DNA of 32,764 nt from an uncultured Ruminococcus sp. (GCA_902760955.1 CACWIG010000017.1:1-32764); one strand, 5' to 3'. Numbered from the stretch's first letter, positions 15,172 to 23,226 are shown. Made by a program: numbers and translations. Notes: generated by a model from the letters alone, not told the origin.

Positions 15172-16581
15172 TTAATCTATTGAATCAACCTTAAGATTCG
15201 GGAAGTATTTGCAGAACTCTTCAATCTCTTTTCTGTAATCACCCTCGATTTCAACAAAATGGTGAATATATGGTCCGTCAAGTAAGCGGTCCTCAACCTT
15301 CTGCAAATCTTCAAATTCAGCCCAAATATATGTACCGTGAGTCTGCGGTCCCTCAGTTGTATCAGCCACAAGCGGTAAAATCATATAGTTACCGCTCTCC
15401 TGGTCCATACGCACTACTGTGTATGTGCCGTCTTTTCCTCTGAACCACGAACGCTGATTTACAAGTCTTGCCTCAGAGTCAATACCGCTTTCCGCCTTCT
15501 GAGAGAGCGGGAAAGGTCCGCAATGCCACAAAAGCTCTGCATTTTTGTTCTCAGGGTGACGAACAGTAAACTCCCCGAACAAAGGTTTGCCCTTACCGAG
15601 AGTTGCACACTTCATAAGTGCCATTGTCATAGTACAGTGCATATCACTCTCACAGGAGATAAGGTATCCCATATCATTGAGTATACCGTAAACCGTACAA
15701 GGTGCAAGCCCGTCAAACATAATCGGAGTTGCTGTCCAACATTCTGCTGAAATTGCATCAAGATTAAATTCCTCAAAAAGACGCTTATACATAACAACCA
15801 TTGCTGCCATACGTTCTATGTACTGTGGTGTCAACTCATCAAGAGTATAATTGTTTCTGATATAATCTTCAATTTCAGCAACCTCAGCAGGCTTTTCTGA
15901 AAGGACTGCGTTCATTCTCTGTTCAATAATAGCAAAGTTGACAGGTACAATCTTTACACCAAACTTTTCCATCAGTTCACCCTCGTTCCAGATTACCGAG
16001 AAGAAAGGTGCAGGGCGAGTTCCCACCTGACCGATACGCATACCGCTGAAGTTTTTAACCATACAAACAACTCTGACAAAGCTGTCAAAGCCTTCCTTAA
16101 ATTCATCACTTTCTACACGGCAGCACGGCAAATGAGAAAACGGAATGTGAAATCTCTGCATCTGACGTGACACACCAAAAAGACCACACTGTGAATCGGT
16201 AGGTCTCATTCCGTCTACATAATATTCATCATCAAGGGGAGCCCACAAAAGCACAGGCTTACCGAGAGCCTTTGCTATATCAGCCGCCGCCTCCTCGTTG
16301 CCGAAATTACAGTTTATTATAAAAACTGCATCAACATCACTATCTTTAAAACGCTCAATAATGTCTGCGGCAGAAGCATCATCATAAATCAAGTCCCTAT
16401 GTCCCAACCCCTTTGAATCTACAAATGATACATTTTCGCTTGTAAAGTTATCTTCGATATACTTTACAAAGCGTTCTCCTCTCTGCTCCGCTGAATACCA
16501 AGTAAGAAATGTTCCCTTAGGTCTGTCTGTTGTGTTTCGACGCATAGGAACAAGTCCGATTTTTACTTTATACTCTAACAT
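15172..16581 (-). CDS. L-fucose/L-arabinose isomerase family protein
   Basis: A 469-residue protein of the fucose/arabinose isomerase fold, which uses a divalent metal to interconvert an aldose and a ketose. ATG 16581 is used, since AGGAGG lies 7 bases upstream; the longer frame would begin at a GTG inside that site. N-terminal features include K-I-G-L-V-P-M-R-R, and W-A-P-L-D near 113. Candidate metal ligands are Glu280 (S-A-E-C-W), Glu311 or Asp313 (C-E-S-D-M-H) and His353 (L-W-H-C-G), which follow the Glu-Asp-His logic of FucI. It is the first gene of the operon and follows a consensus promoter. The substrate is unknown. Some members of this broad family act on other pentoses or deoxyhexoses, so I leave the symbol blank. 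Confidence 0.82.
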   Translation of the reverse strand: MLEYKVKIGLVPMRRNTTDRPKGTFLTWYSAEQRGERFVKYIEDNFTSENVSFVDSKGLGHRDLIYDDASAADIIERFKDSDVDAVFIINCNFGNEEAAADIAKALGKPVLLWAPLDDEYYVDGMRPTDSQCGLFGVSRQMQRFHIPFSHLPCCRVESDEFKEGFDSFVRVVCMVKNFSGMRIGQVGTRPAPFFSVIWNEGELMEKFGVKIVPVNFAIIEQRMNAVLSEKPAEVAEIEDYIRNNYTLDELTPQYIERMAAMVVMYKRLFEEFNLDAISAECWTATPIMFDGLAPCTVYGILNDMGYLISCESDMHCTMTMALMKCATLGKGKPLFGEFTVRHPENKNAELLWHCGPFPLSQKAESGIDSEARLVNQRSWFRGKDGTYTVVRMDQESGNYMILPLVADTTEGPQTHGTYIWAEFEDLQKVEDRLLDGPYIHHFVEIEGDYRKEIEEFCKYFPNLKVDSID

Positions 16582-16644
16582 ACTATACCTCCTCACACGA
16601 AATTTTGAAAATTATTTTTATTTTTTCGTTCATTTTTCAAATTT

Positions 16645-16673
16645 ATTATATACCATAATGAAAAATTTTTCAA
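16645..16673 (-). promoter_or_regulatory. Sigma-A promoter of the catabolic operon
   Basis: Reading the minus strand, the -35 TTGAAA (16668-16673) and -10 TATAAT (16645-16650) are 17 bases apart. Transcription would start near 16638, leaving a leader of about 57 bases before the isomerase ATG. No other promoter of this quality is seen within the ten-gene operon. Confidence 0.75.
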
Positions 16674-16712
16674 TACATTTTTTAAAAATTTTATACAATT
16701 TTTAAAAATTTT
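16673..16712 (-). repeat. Two tandem 20-bp A/T repeats abutting the -35 box
   Basis: Units at 16673-16692 and 16693-16712 differ at one position (plus-strand consensus ATACAWTTTTTAAAAATTTT). Each contains a near-palindromic TTTTTAAAAA core. They lie directly upstream of the -35 of the catabolic operon, so they could be an UP element for RNA polymerase or a pair of operator sites one to two helical turns apart. Confidence 0.6.
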
Positions 16713-16790
16713 TATTAGTACATTTTACCCATTTGTAATAAATGAGATACGTTTCATATTCGTAGTGGCCTATGTTTTGCCCTCCTTGTA

Positions 16791-17104
16791 TTGTAGGGCA
16801 GGGGCTTGCTCCTGCCGAATTTGTAGGGGACGATGCCCACATCGTCCCGTAACATATGAAAAATTATGCAACAAATTACGTCTTTGACAAATTACGTAAT
16901 CTATAACGTTGTAGGGTTCGGCGTCCTCGACGAACCGCAAAAAACCTGCAATTGTGCTATTAATTATATGTCGATAGAACATACACGGGACGTCGAGGAC
17001 GCCGTCCCCTACAATGCCTAAAGGAGCCTGTTACCAATCTCTCTCGGGACGTCGAGGACGCCGTCCCCTACAGATGCGGCAGGAGCAAGCCCCTGCCCTA
17101 CAAT
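16791..17104. repeat. Cluster of six dispersed palindromic repeats in a gene-free spacer
   Basis: The 580-base spacer upstream of the operon holds no gene. After an A/T-rich part it contains six short repeat units. They are a GGGCAGGGGCTTGCTCC type at 16791-16818, a GACGATGCCCACATCGTC type at 16821-16850, a GGTTCGGCGTCCTCGACGAA variant at 16909-16938, GGGACGTCGAGGACGCCG types at 16986-17015 and 17045-17073, and an inverted GGCAGGAGCAAGCCCC type at 17077-17104. All share the edge TTGTAGGG (or CCCTACAA). Each is a short palindrome such as GGGACG…CGTCCC. Small open frames across them are not genes. Confidence 0.8.
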
Positions 17105-17127
17105 ACGTAAAAATTATATTTTATGTA

Positions 17128-17156
17128 TTGTATTTTTAAATATTATGTGCTATAAT
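17128..17156 (+). promoter_or_regulatory. Extended -10 sigma-A promoter for a structured leader RNA
   Basis: The -35 TTGTAT (17128-17133) and -10 TATAAT (17151-17156) have a 17-base spacer, with TG one base before the -10 (TGCTATAAT). The expected start, near 17163, coincides with the first base pairs of a long closing stem, so promoter and RNA structure support each other. Confidence 0.7.
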
Positions 17157-17161
17157 AACTA

Positions 17162-17357
17162 TGCCAAACTAATTTAATATGTTTATTATCCTATAACACA
17201 ATTGTCTATTTTTATTTTTAAAACCATTCGGAAGTAATTTGATAAAAATGCAAATTCCCTTCTGAATGGTGTGTTATTCACATATATTTAATTAGTTTGG
17301 CGACTATCGGAGTTTGCGTTTTTTGTGCGTCTGCTTCGGTGGGCGCACTTTTTATTT
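17162..17357 (+). ncRNA. Structured RNA/leader with long closing stem, unclassified (6S-like rod?)
   Basis: About 190 bases fold into one rod. Bases 17162-17182 (GCCAAACTAATTTAATATGT) pair with 17280-17301 over about 20 bp with one small bulge. ATAACAC (17193-17199) pairs with GTGTTAT (17271-17277). ACCATTCGGAAG (17223-17234) pairs with CTTCTGAATGGT (17259-17270). AATTTG (17236-17241) pairs with CAAATT (17251-17256). A 23-base single-stranded bulge (17200-17222) lies on the 5' side. Two terminator-like hairpins follow, at 17300-17324 and 17325-17357. A long rod with an internal bubble recalls 6S RNA, but the bubble is nearly all on one side. Because an SD site and a 61-aa ORF follow the terminator, a leader/attenuator is the alternative. 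Confidence 0.55.
17325..17357 (+). terminator. UUCG-loop rho-independent terminator
   Basis: GTGCGTCTGC (17325-17334) pairs with GTGGGCGCAC (17339-17348) through G-C, A-T and G-U pairs around a TTCG tetraloop, followed by TTTTTATTT. A weaker hairpin with a T6 run lies just before it (17300-17324). It sits between the structured RNA and the ribosome site of the 61-aa ORF, so the ORF depends on read-through. Confidence 0.8.
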
Positions 17358-17372
17358 ATGAAGGAGATTATT

Positions 17373-17558
17373 ATGCCTGATTACAAAAAACTTTATCTAT
17401 CCCTATTTAATGACGTATCCGATGTTATCAAAAACCTTCAAAAGGTTCAGCAAGAGTCGGAGGATAGATATCTATCCTCTTGCGAAGATGAAGGTGACGA
17501 AACACAAAAGCGTGCACCTCTTACACTCCACACCACCTCACAGAGAAACAAAAAATAA
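17373..17558 (+). CDS. Small conserved-type protein (61 aa), unknown function
   Basis: The 61-residue frame starts at ATG 17373, with AAGGAG 6 bases upstream. The N-terminal 35 residues form an amphipathic helix (D-Y-K-K-L-Y-L-S-L-F-N-D-V-S-D-V-I) that runs on into a second helical stretch ending at Y-L-S-S-C. The rest is acidic, then polar and basic (ending R-N-K-K), and probably disordered. The helical start resembles small uncharacterised proteins common in gut Clostridia (Y-K-x-x-Y-x-x-L-F-N…), recalled from memory. It has no membrane segment, signal peptide or known domain. It lies right after a terminator that ends a structured RNA, so its expression may be set by read-through. A terminator for the convergent ricT gene overlaps its stop codon. 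Confidence 0.6.
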   Translation: MPDYKKLYLSLFNDVSDVIKNLQKVQQESEDRYLSSCEDEGDETQKRAPLTLHTTSQRNKK

Positions 17559-17590
17559 GCTGTGCGGACTTTAATCTCTGCACAGCTTAT
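17555..17590 (-). terminator. Terminator of the ricT-holB unit, shared with the small gene
   Basis: ATAAGCTGTGC (17555-17565) and GCACAGCTTAT (17580-17590) are exact reverse complements around a 14-base loop. On the minus strand the stem is followed by TTTTTTG, which makes it a good terminator for ricT. On the plus strand the T-tract is weak. Confidence 0.8.
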
Positions 17591-17628
17591 TGAATTTACA
17601 TACTTTTCTGCAATCGTCCTACCCGATA

Positions 17629-18684
17629 CTATTCAGCGTCAGGGTCATCACCTGAGGAGTTTATTTTGTTATTGTTTTTGTTCTTATTATGGTTATGGTT
17701 GTGATTGTTGTTTTTATTATACTTTCTTCTTTTATTGTTGTTCTTCTTATGTGGCTTTTGTTCCTGAACATTCTCAACAACAGCATCTTCGGCAATAATA
17801 TCTTCTTTAATCACTTCCTCCAAGCCCTCTGCCTCAATGCTTATATCTTCATCATCTTCAATCTTTTCTTTTTTGCCGCCCTTTACCTTAAAGTCGCCCA
17901 GCTTGTATGTTTCCATTTTAAAGCCGTCACCATTTTCAAACTTAACTTTAATCTGACCTTTTAAGGTTTCTACATCAGCAACAACGCCAACGCCGTCAGC
18001 AGTTTCAACAGTTTCACCTCTGCGAGGCAACTTCTTTAACATATCATCATAAGCATTTTGCTCGTATTGAAGACAACACATAAGTCGTCCGCAGGTACCT
18101 GAAATCTTTGCAGGATTGAGGGATAGACCTTGCTCCTTAGACATTTTGATTGAAACAGGTCTGAAGTCGTCCAAAAAACTTCCGCAACAGAGATATCTGC
18201 CGCATATGCCGTAACTTCCCAGCAGTCTCGCTTCATCACGAACACCAATCTGCCTGAGTTCAATTCTTGTATGGAATATGCCTGCCAAAGCTTTTACAAG
18301 TTCACGGAAGTCCACTCTGCCGTCTGCGGTAAAGTAGAACAAAATTTTGCTCCTGTCAAATGTGTATTCAACATCAACAAGCTTCATTTCTATTTTAAAT
18401 TCACGGATTTTCTCAGCCGCAATTTTAAAGGCCTCTTTCTCCATCTGCTTGTTTTCGTCAACCTGACGGAAGTCCTCCTCCGTTGCTATTCTGACAATAT
18501 CACGCAAAGGAGGTACGATTTCAGAGTCGTCAACCTCTTTGTTTGCAATAACAACACGTCCCATTTCCATTCCTCTTGCAGTTTCGACAAGGACCTTTAT
18601 TCCTACGTCAATTTTCTGACCCTTAGGACTGAAATAATAAATTTTTCCTGCGTTACTAAAACGCACTCCTATAATTTCTACCAT
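17629..18684 (-). CDS. ricT: RicT (YaaT), PSP1-domain Fe-S protein, with an Asn/His/Lys-rich tail
   Basis: A 351-residue PSP1-domain protein. In Bacillus, RicT with RicA and RicF forms an Fe-S Y-complex that promotes RNase Y-dependent mRNA processing and sporulation phosphorelay activity. The core spans residues 1 to about 265: G-V-R-F start, F-T-A-D-G-R-V-D-F-R-E-L near 120, then cysteine motifs G-I-C-G-R-Y-L-C-C-G and G-T-C-G-R-L-M-C-C-L-Q-Y-E, the Fe-S ligand region. The last 40 or so residues are low complexity (N-N-N-H-N-H-N-H-N-K-N-K) and probably disordered. The start has GGGAGG upstream, and the gene overlaps holB by 29 bases. The order holB then ricT is usual in Firmicutes. Partners RicA and RicF are not in the window. 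Confidence 0.93.
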   Translation of the reverse strand: MVEIIGVRFSNAGKIYYFSPKGQKIDVGIKVLVETARGMEMGRVVIANKEVDDSEIVPPLRDIVRIATEEDFRQVDENKQMEKEAFKIAAEKIREFKIEMKLVDVEYTFDRSKILFYFTADGRVDFRELVKALAGIFHTRIELRQIGVRDEARLLGSYGICGRYLCCGSFLDDFRPVSIKMSKEQGLSLNPAKISGTCGRLMCCLQYEQNAYDDMLKKLPRRGETVETADGVGVVADVETLKGQIKVKFENGDGFKMETYKLGDFKVKGGKKEKIEDDEDISIEAEGLEEVIKEDIIAEDAVVENVQEQKPHKKNNNKRRKYNKNNNHNHNHNKNKNNNKINSSGDDPDAE

Positions 18685-19642
18685 TTATTTCCTCCCAATA
18701 TTCCGTTGCCATACATTGCACGGCTATCGGATAATTAGCATTCCGTTTAACAGCAAGCGTATACTTGATAATTATTTCTCCAAAGTTGTATGCGGCTTGC
18801 TTTGTGACAGCTGATGCAAACTTTTTCAAGTCATCACCCTTGTCCGCATTTATTATATCACAATTTCCGTCATATTTCAAATGTAATATATCAGATGACC
18901 ATTCCGCCATAATTTCTGATATCAAGCCAAACGATGTTTTATTCTGTTTTAAAAACTTTATAAAATCATACAAGGCAATATGTCCGCCCTTACACATATT
19001 CATCAAATGCATTATAACATCATTGCGAATCTCCGCCGCGTCGCCGTCCTCCAGCAAAAGCAAGGCGCGGCCTATACTTCCTCCGCTCATAACAGAAATT
19101 GTTTTTGCTGTTTCCGCATCTGTATTCTTTTCTTCAATAAGATACTTTTCCACGTCACTTCTGTCTAATGGGTGGAACTTCACCAAGACCGCACGTGAGC
19201 GGATAGTCTGTAACAGCGAATTTGCATTCTCGGCAATTAATATGATAGTGCAATATTCAGGCGGTTCCTCGAACACCTTTAACAAACTGTTTTGTGCCGT
19301 AGGCTGCATACTGTCGGCATTTGGAATAATATATATCTTTCTTTGGGACAAATACGGCTTGATATATACATCAGACTTCATTGCCCTGATTGTGTCTACC
19401 AAAATATTTTTTTGAGTCTTTTGTGAGTCATACAACTCGTTTGTGACAACAGTTATATCGGGATTATTTTCTGCCGAATACTTTTTGTCTGCCCCTGCGA
19501 TTTCCTCAGCAAAGGCTTTTGCAAGGGACAGACGGCCAACACCTGACATACCCTCAAAAATATATGCGTGGCTGATTTTTCCGCAATTTATAGACTCTTG
19601 TAATATTTTTTTGACATCAGTATGTCCGATTACACCATTCAT
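18656..19642 (-). CDS. holB: DNA polymerase III delta' subunit
   Basis: A 328-residue clamp-loader delta' subunit, an AAA+ protein that helps place the beta clamp on DNA. It begins with V-I-G-H-T-D-V-K-K-I-L. The nucleotide-loop region reads F-E-G-M-S-G-V-G-R-L-S-L-A, with Arg in place of the Walker A Lys. The sensor region I-R-S-R-A-V-L-V is near residue 150, where many family members have S-R-C. The zinc-finger cysteines usually found after the Walker loop are absent. These changes fit delta' proteins, which do not need to hydrolyse ATP. P-T-A-Q-N-S-L-L-K-V-F-E-E-P-P is well conserved. The start is uncertain: ATG 19642 gives the usual N-terminus, but the better SD-like GGGAG is 14 bases upstream. 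Confidence 0.88.
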   Translation of the reverse strand: MNGVIGHTDVKKILQESINCGKISHAYIFEGMSGVGRLSLAKAFAEEIAGADKKYSAENNPDITVVTNELYDSQKTQKNILVDTIRAMKSDVYIKPYLSQRKIYIIPNADSMQPTAQNSLLKVFEEPPEYCTIILIAENANSLLQTIRSRAVLVKFHPLDRSDVEKYLIEEKNTDAETAKTISVMSGGSIGRALLLLEDGDAAEIRNDVIMHLMNMCKGGHIALYDFIKFLKQNKTSFGLISEIMAEWSSDILHLKYDGNCDIINADKGDDLKKFASAVTKQAAYNFGEIIIKYTLAVKRNANYPIAVQCMATEYWEEINGRNYRSAF

Positions 19643-19688
19643 ACCCAATGACAACATCTCCCAACTATTCCGCACAATAAGCACCATT

Positions 19689-19713
19689 CCCCGACTGATA
19701 AATACAGTCGGGG
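19689..19713. terminator. Hairpin after glyQS
   Basis: CCCCGACTG (19689-19697) and CAGTCGGGG (19705-19713) pair perfectly around a 7-base loop, 32 bases past the glyQS stop. The T-tract after the stem on the minus strand is weak (AATGGTGC), so some read-through into holB is expected; no separate holB promoter is obvious. Confidence 0.65.
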
Positions 19714-19744
19714 ATATTATTACCTGTTTATTTTCTTCACAGAA

Positions 19745-21127
19745 TTAAAACTTTATACCTTTTCTGATATACTCAACAAGGTCATCAATCTTAACTCTTT
19801 CCTGTTCCATAGAATCACGATGACGAATTGTAACACTTCCGTCTTCCTCTGAGTCAAAGTCATATGTTATGCAGTAAGGTGTACCGATTTCGTCCTGTCT
19901 GCGATAACGCTTACCGATACTGCCTGCCTCGTCAAACTCACACATAAACTCTGATGCGAGCATTGAATATACCTCACGTGCCTTGTCTGACAACTTCTTA
20001 GACAACGGCAATACAGCAGCCTTTATCGGTGCAAGTGCAGGGTGAAAGTGCATAACCGTACGAACGTCATTCTTCTCTGCATCTATCACTTCTTCATCAT
20101 ATGCCTCAACCAAGAAGGCAAGGGCTACACGGTCTGCACCCAAAGATGGCTCAATGCAGTAAGGGATATACTTTTCGCCTGTTTCAGTGTCGGTGTATTC
20201 AAGTTTTTCACCGCTGAACTCACTGTGCTGTTTAAGGTCAAAGTCAGTTCTGTCGGCAATTCCCCAAAGCTCTCCCCAACCGAACGGGAACATAAACTCG
20301 ATATCAGTTGTTGCGTTACTGTAATGAGAAAGTTCCTCTTGCTCGTGGTCACGCAATTTGATATTTTCCTCTGCTATACCAAGTGACAGCAAGAAGTTCT
20401 TGCAATAGTCCTTCCAATATGAGAACCACTCAAGGTCGGTGCCTGGCTTACAGAAGAACTCAAGCTCCATCTGTTCAAACTCACGGGTTCTGAAGGTAAA
20501 GTTACCAGGGGTTATCTCGTTTCTGAATGACTTACCCACCTGACCGATACCAAATGGTATCTTCTTTCTTGATGTACGCTGAACATTCTTGAAGTTTACA
20601 AATATACCCTGTGCTGTTTCGGGGCGTAAGTAAATTTCATTTTTACTATCCTCTGTTACACCCTGGAAGGTTTTAAACATAAGATTAAATTTACGAATAT
20701 CAGTAAAATTGTGCTTTCCGCATTCAGGACATTTGAGGTCGTTATCCTCAATATACTGCATCATTTTCTCATCAGACCAACCATCTGCTGAAACCCCTGC
20801 GGCATCTTCGATTAACTTATCCGCTCTGAAACGAGCCTTACACTCTTTACAATCCATAAGAGGATCAGAAAAACCGCCTACGTGACCTGATGCAACCCAG
20901 GTTTTAGGATTCATTAATATAGCGGCATCCAAGCCTACATTATACGGGCTTTCTGCTATAAACTTTTTCCACCAGGCACGCTTAACATTGTTCTTAAACT
21001 CAACACCTAACGGACCGTAATCCCAGGTATTTGCCAATCCGCCGTATATTTCAGAACCAGGATATATAAATCCGCGGCCTTTACACAACGCAACTATTTT
21101 ATCCATAGTTTTTTCTGTATTCTGCAT
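19745..21127 (-). CDS. glyQS: Glycyl-tRNA synthetase, class II alpha2 type
   Basis: A 460-residue single-chain glycyl-tRNA synthetase, which charges tRNA-Gly with glycine. The N-terminus [16 protein letters not shown] is standard for the alpha2 enzymes. Zinc-type cysteine pairs C-K-E-C and C-P-E-C frame an insert at about 92-140. Motif 2 is F-R-N-E-I-T-P-G…[10 protein letters not shown], and motif 3 is P-S-L-G-A-D-R. The C-terminal anticodon-binding domain follows ([10 protein letters not shown]). It is full length. The gene has its own promoter 40 bases upstream, which leaves no room for a T-box leader. AAAGGTTGAG precedes the ATG. Confidence 0.95.
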   Translation of the reverse strand: MQNTEKTMDKIVALCKGRGFIYPGSEIYGGLANTWDYGPLGVEFKNNVKRAWWKKFIAESPYNVGLDAAILMNPKTWVASGHVGGFSDPLMDCKECKARFRADKLIEDAAGVSADGWSDEKMMQYIEDNDLKCPECGKHNFTDIRKFNLMFKTFQGVTEDSKNEIYLRPETAQGIFVNFKNVQRTSRKKIPFGIGQVGKSFRNEITPGNFTFRTREFEQMELEFFCKPGTDLEWFSYWKDYCKNFLLSLGIAEENIKLRDHEQEELSHYSNATTDIEFMFPFGWGELWGIADRTDFDLKQHSEFSGEKLEYTDTETGEKYIPYCIEPSLGADRVALAFLVEAYDEEVIDAEKNDVRTVMHFHPALAPIKAAVLPLSKKLSDKAREVYSMLASEFMCEFDEAGSIGKRYRRQDEIGTPYCITYDFDSEEDGSVTIRHRDSMEQERVKIDDLVEYIRKGIKF

Positions 21128-21173
21128 ATATTTCTCAACCTTTCTGCTCCCGCAGGGCGGGCTTTATTGTTAT

Positions 21174-21202
21174 AGTATAATACATTATTGATATAATTTC
21201 AA
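21174..21202 (-). promoter_or_regulatory. Sigma-A promoter of glyQS
   Basis: On the minus strand, the -35 TTGAAA (21197-21202) and -10 TATACT (21174-21179) are separated by 17 bases. Transcription would start near 21167, giving a 40-base leader that contains a small CCCGC…GCGGG hairpin. Confidence 0.7.
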
Positions 21203-21207
21203 GACTA

Positions 21208-23103
21208 TTATTTCATTAACTGCGAAATTCTGTATATAAACAATGCAACTTCCACACGACTTGCGTATTCATTTGGCTTTATGCTATTGTCACCATAACC
21301 GCTCATCAACCCCTTGTCAATACAAGCCGCCATTGCTTCACGTGCGTAAAAATATATTTCATCTGCGTCAACAAACTTATTTAATACAGTTGTGTTAGGT
21401 ATCGTTGTTAAAAGTCCCTCTTTTGCTAACACTCTGTATGCCAATGTCGCCATATCCTGACGTTTGATTTTCGCATCAGGGTCAAAACAATTATCGCCTA
21501 CACCCGACGCAATACCAAGTTCCTTAGCCATTCCTATCTCATTGTAATAGTATTTATCGGGGTAAACATCTGCAAAATTTTCGGAAAATGTTGCTGTCTT
21601 GCCTAAAACTCTTAACAACAGAACTGTATTGTCAGCTCTTGTTATCTTAGAATCAGGGTCAAACTCTGTTTCGCTGCGACCCTTGATTATTCCCTTTGAT
21701 GCAAGGTCATTGACTGCATCCATTGCCCACCAATAATTATCCATATCGGTGAACTTGTTTTTATAATTTTCATCTGCCGTTGCCTGACCGCCTGTGTTAG
21801 ACATTCCGTCATTTATGGCAGGAACACTGTCTTCTTCGTTGCTGACATCATTATTTACCTGAACAGCTCCGCTCGGTGCCTTTTTATCACTGCTGTTTAC
21901 TTCCTGCATCAAAGCATATATAGAACCGTTTTCGATAAAATCATTATATGTAAAGCAACAGTAACCGCTTATGTTTGGATTGTTTCTTCCGTCTGCTATG
22001 TGTGTTCTCAGCTCATTTGTTCCTGCCTCACCTTTCCACGCAGGAAGTGTACTTGACGTCGTTCTGTAAGCGCCCTCACCGATATAAAGTCTTACATCTG
22101 TGTCACTTACAACGTCAGACCACCAATTACACAATACTGTATAATCTGCAATCTCATAGCCTATATTCCAATAAATTTGTGGCATAATATAGTCAACCCA
22201 ACCATTTTTAACCCACGCTCTTGAGTCCGCATATATAGTGGAGTATGAACCGCCGCCTCTTGTGTCGCTCCCCTCTGCCATCTCGTCTTTATTTGCCCAA
22301 ATACCTCTTGGACTTATACCGAACTGTATTGACGGCTTTACTGAATGCAATCTCTCGTCAAGGGTTTGAACCAGCTTATTAACATTTGCCCTTCTCCAAT
22401 CGGCTTTGTTGGGATATTCCTCTTTATAGAATGAGTATGTTGTATCATCATTAAATGAGGCATCAGGATAGAAATAGTCGTCCATATGTATTCCGTCAAC
22501 ATCATAATTTTCAACGATTTCAACCGCTCCGTTTACAATTAATTCTATTGACGCACTATCACCCGGGTTGTAATACATTTTGCCATTGCTGTCTGTTAAG
22601 ACAAGTCCAGGATTTAATACCGCAGGATTGTTGCTTGCAAGCTTGTCATTATCGGAGGACGAATTTGTTATTCTGTACGGATTAATCCAAGCGTGGAGCT
22701 GTATACCCCTATTGTGTGCTTCCTCTATCGCAAACTGCAACGGGTCAAAGTCGTTATCGGGTGCAACGCCTTGAGTGCCTGTCAAATACTTTGACCAAGG
22801 GAATATGGACGAATTATAAAATGCGTCACCGCAAGGTCTTACCTGCAAGAACACAGCATTGAACCCCATACTCTTACAGTTATCCAAAATTTCAATCATC
22901 TCACTTTTAAGTGTTTCTGAATTTGTTGTCTGCCTTGACGGATAATCTATGTTTGCAACGGTAGACACCCAAACTCCTCTGAGTTCAGTATCCTCCTCTG
23001 CACGCACGTTTACTCCCTCAGGAATATAAAAGGCTGCCGAAGAGATTACCGCACATAAAACCATAGCTAAAACTCTCAGCATAAATCCTTTACTGTTCTT
23101 CAT
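21208..23103 (-). CDS. Secreted GHL10/YddW-type glycosidase-like protein with three SLH domains
   Basis: A 631-residue exported protein. ATG 23103 is preferred, with AAAGG about 11 bases upstream. A signal peptide covers about 1-35 (basic M-K-N-S-K-G then a hydrophobic core, cleavage near R-A-E-E). Residues about 38-400 form a TIM-barrel of the glycosyl-hydrolase-like 10 family: E-L-R-G-V-W-V-S-T-V, G-F-N-A-V-F-L-Q-V-R-P, H-A-W-I-N-P-Y-R, D-G-I-H-M-D-D-Y-F-Y-P and I-M-P-Q-I-Y-W. The D-D after H-M is the probable catalytic region. A linker follows, then three SLH repeats in the last 175 residues (first: F-T-D-M…W-A-M-D-A-V; each with F-D-P-D or similar), which bind secondary cell-wall polymer. 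It likely acts on peptidoglycan-linked or other envelope glycans. Its promoter is divergent from that of the PP2C gene. Confidence 0.88.
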   Translation of the reverse strand: MKNSKGFMLRVLAMVLCAVISSAAFYIPEGVNVRAEEDTELRGVWVSTVANIDYPSRQTTNSETLKSEMIEILDNCKSMGFNAVFLQVRPCGDAFYNSSIFPWSKYLTGTQGVAPDNDFDPLQFAIEEAHNRGIQLHAWINPYRITNSSSDNDKLASNNPAVLNPGLVLTDSNGKMYYNPGDSASIELIVNGAVEIVENYDVDGIHMDDYFYPDASFNDDTTYSFYKEEYPNKADWRRANVNKLVQTLDERLHSVKPSIQFGISPRGIWANKDEMAEGSDTRGGGSYSTIYADSRAWVKNGWVDYIMPQIYWNIGYEIADYTVLCNWWSDVVSDTDVRLYIGEGAYRTTSSTLPAWKGEAGTNELRTHIADGRNNPNISGYCCFTYNDFIENGSIYALMQEVNSSDKKAPSGAVQVNNDVSNEEDSVPAINDGMSNTGGQATADENYKNKFTDMDNYWWAMDAVNDLASKGIIKGRSETEFDPDSKITRADNTVLLLRVLGKTATFSENFADVYPDKYYYNEIGMAKELGIASGVGDNCFDPDAKIKRQDMATLAYRVLAKEGLLTTIPNTTVLNKFVDADEIYFYAREAMAACIDKGLMSGYGDNSIKPNEYASRVEVALFIYRISQLMK

Positions 23104-23226
23104 AATTTCATTCATCCTTTCTGTACGTAGTTTGGATTGGACATCCATATTAAATATTTATGAAACCAAATAACTATTATTACATATACAAGTGATTTGT
23201 CCTGCATAAAGGCATTATTATAAAGC

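Noticed and set aside
16770..16982. Small minus-strand open frame across the repeat cluster, as a possible gene
   Set aside because: It is built almost wholly of the palindromic repeats, has no ribosome site, and similar frames appear wherever the repeat occurs.
16791..17104. Possible CRISPR array because of repeated units
   Set aside because: The units vary in type and orientation, spacings are irregular, there are no uniform spacers, and no cas genes are nearby.
17162..17357. Firm assignment of the structured RNA as 6S RNA
   Set aside because: The bubble is almost entirely on the 5' side and I cannot run a covariance model, so it is kept as unclassified.
21128..21207. T-box riboswitch upstream of glyQS
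   Set aside because: The promoter leaves only about 40 bases of leader, too short for a T-box, and no T-box sequence is seen.
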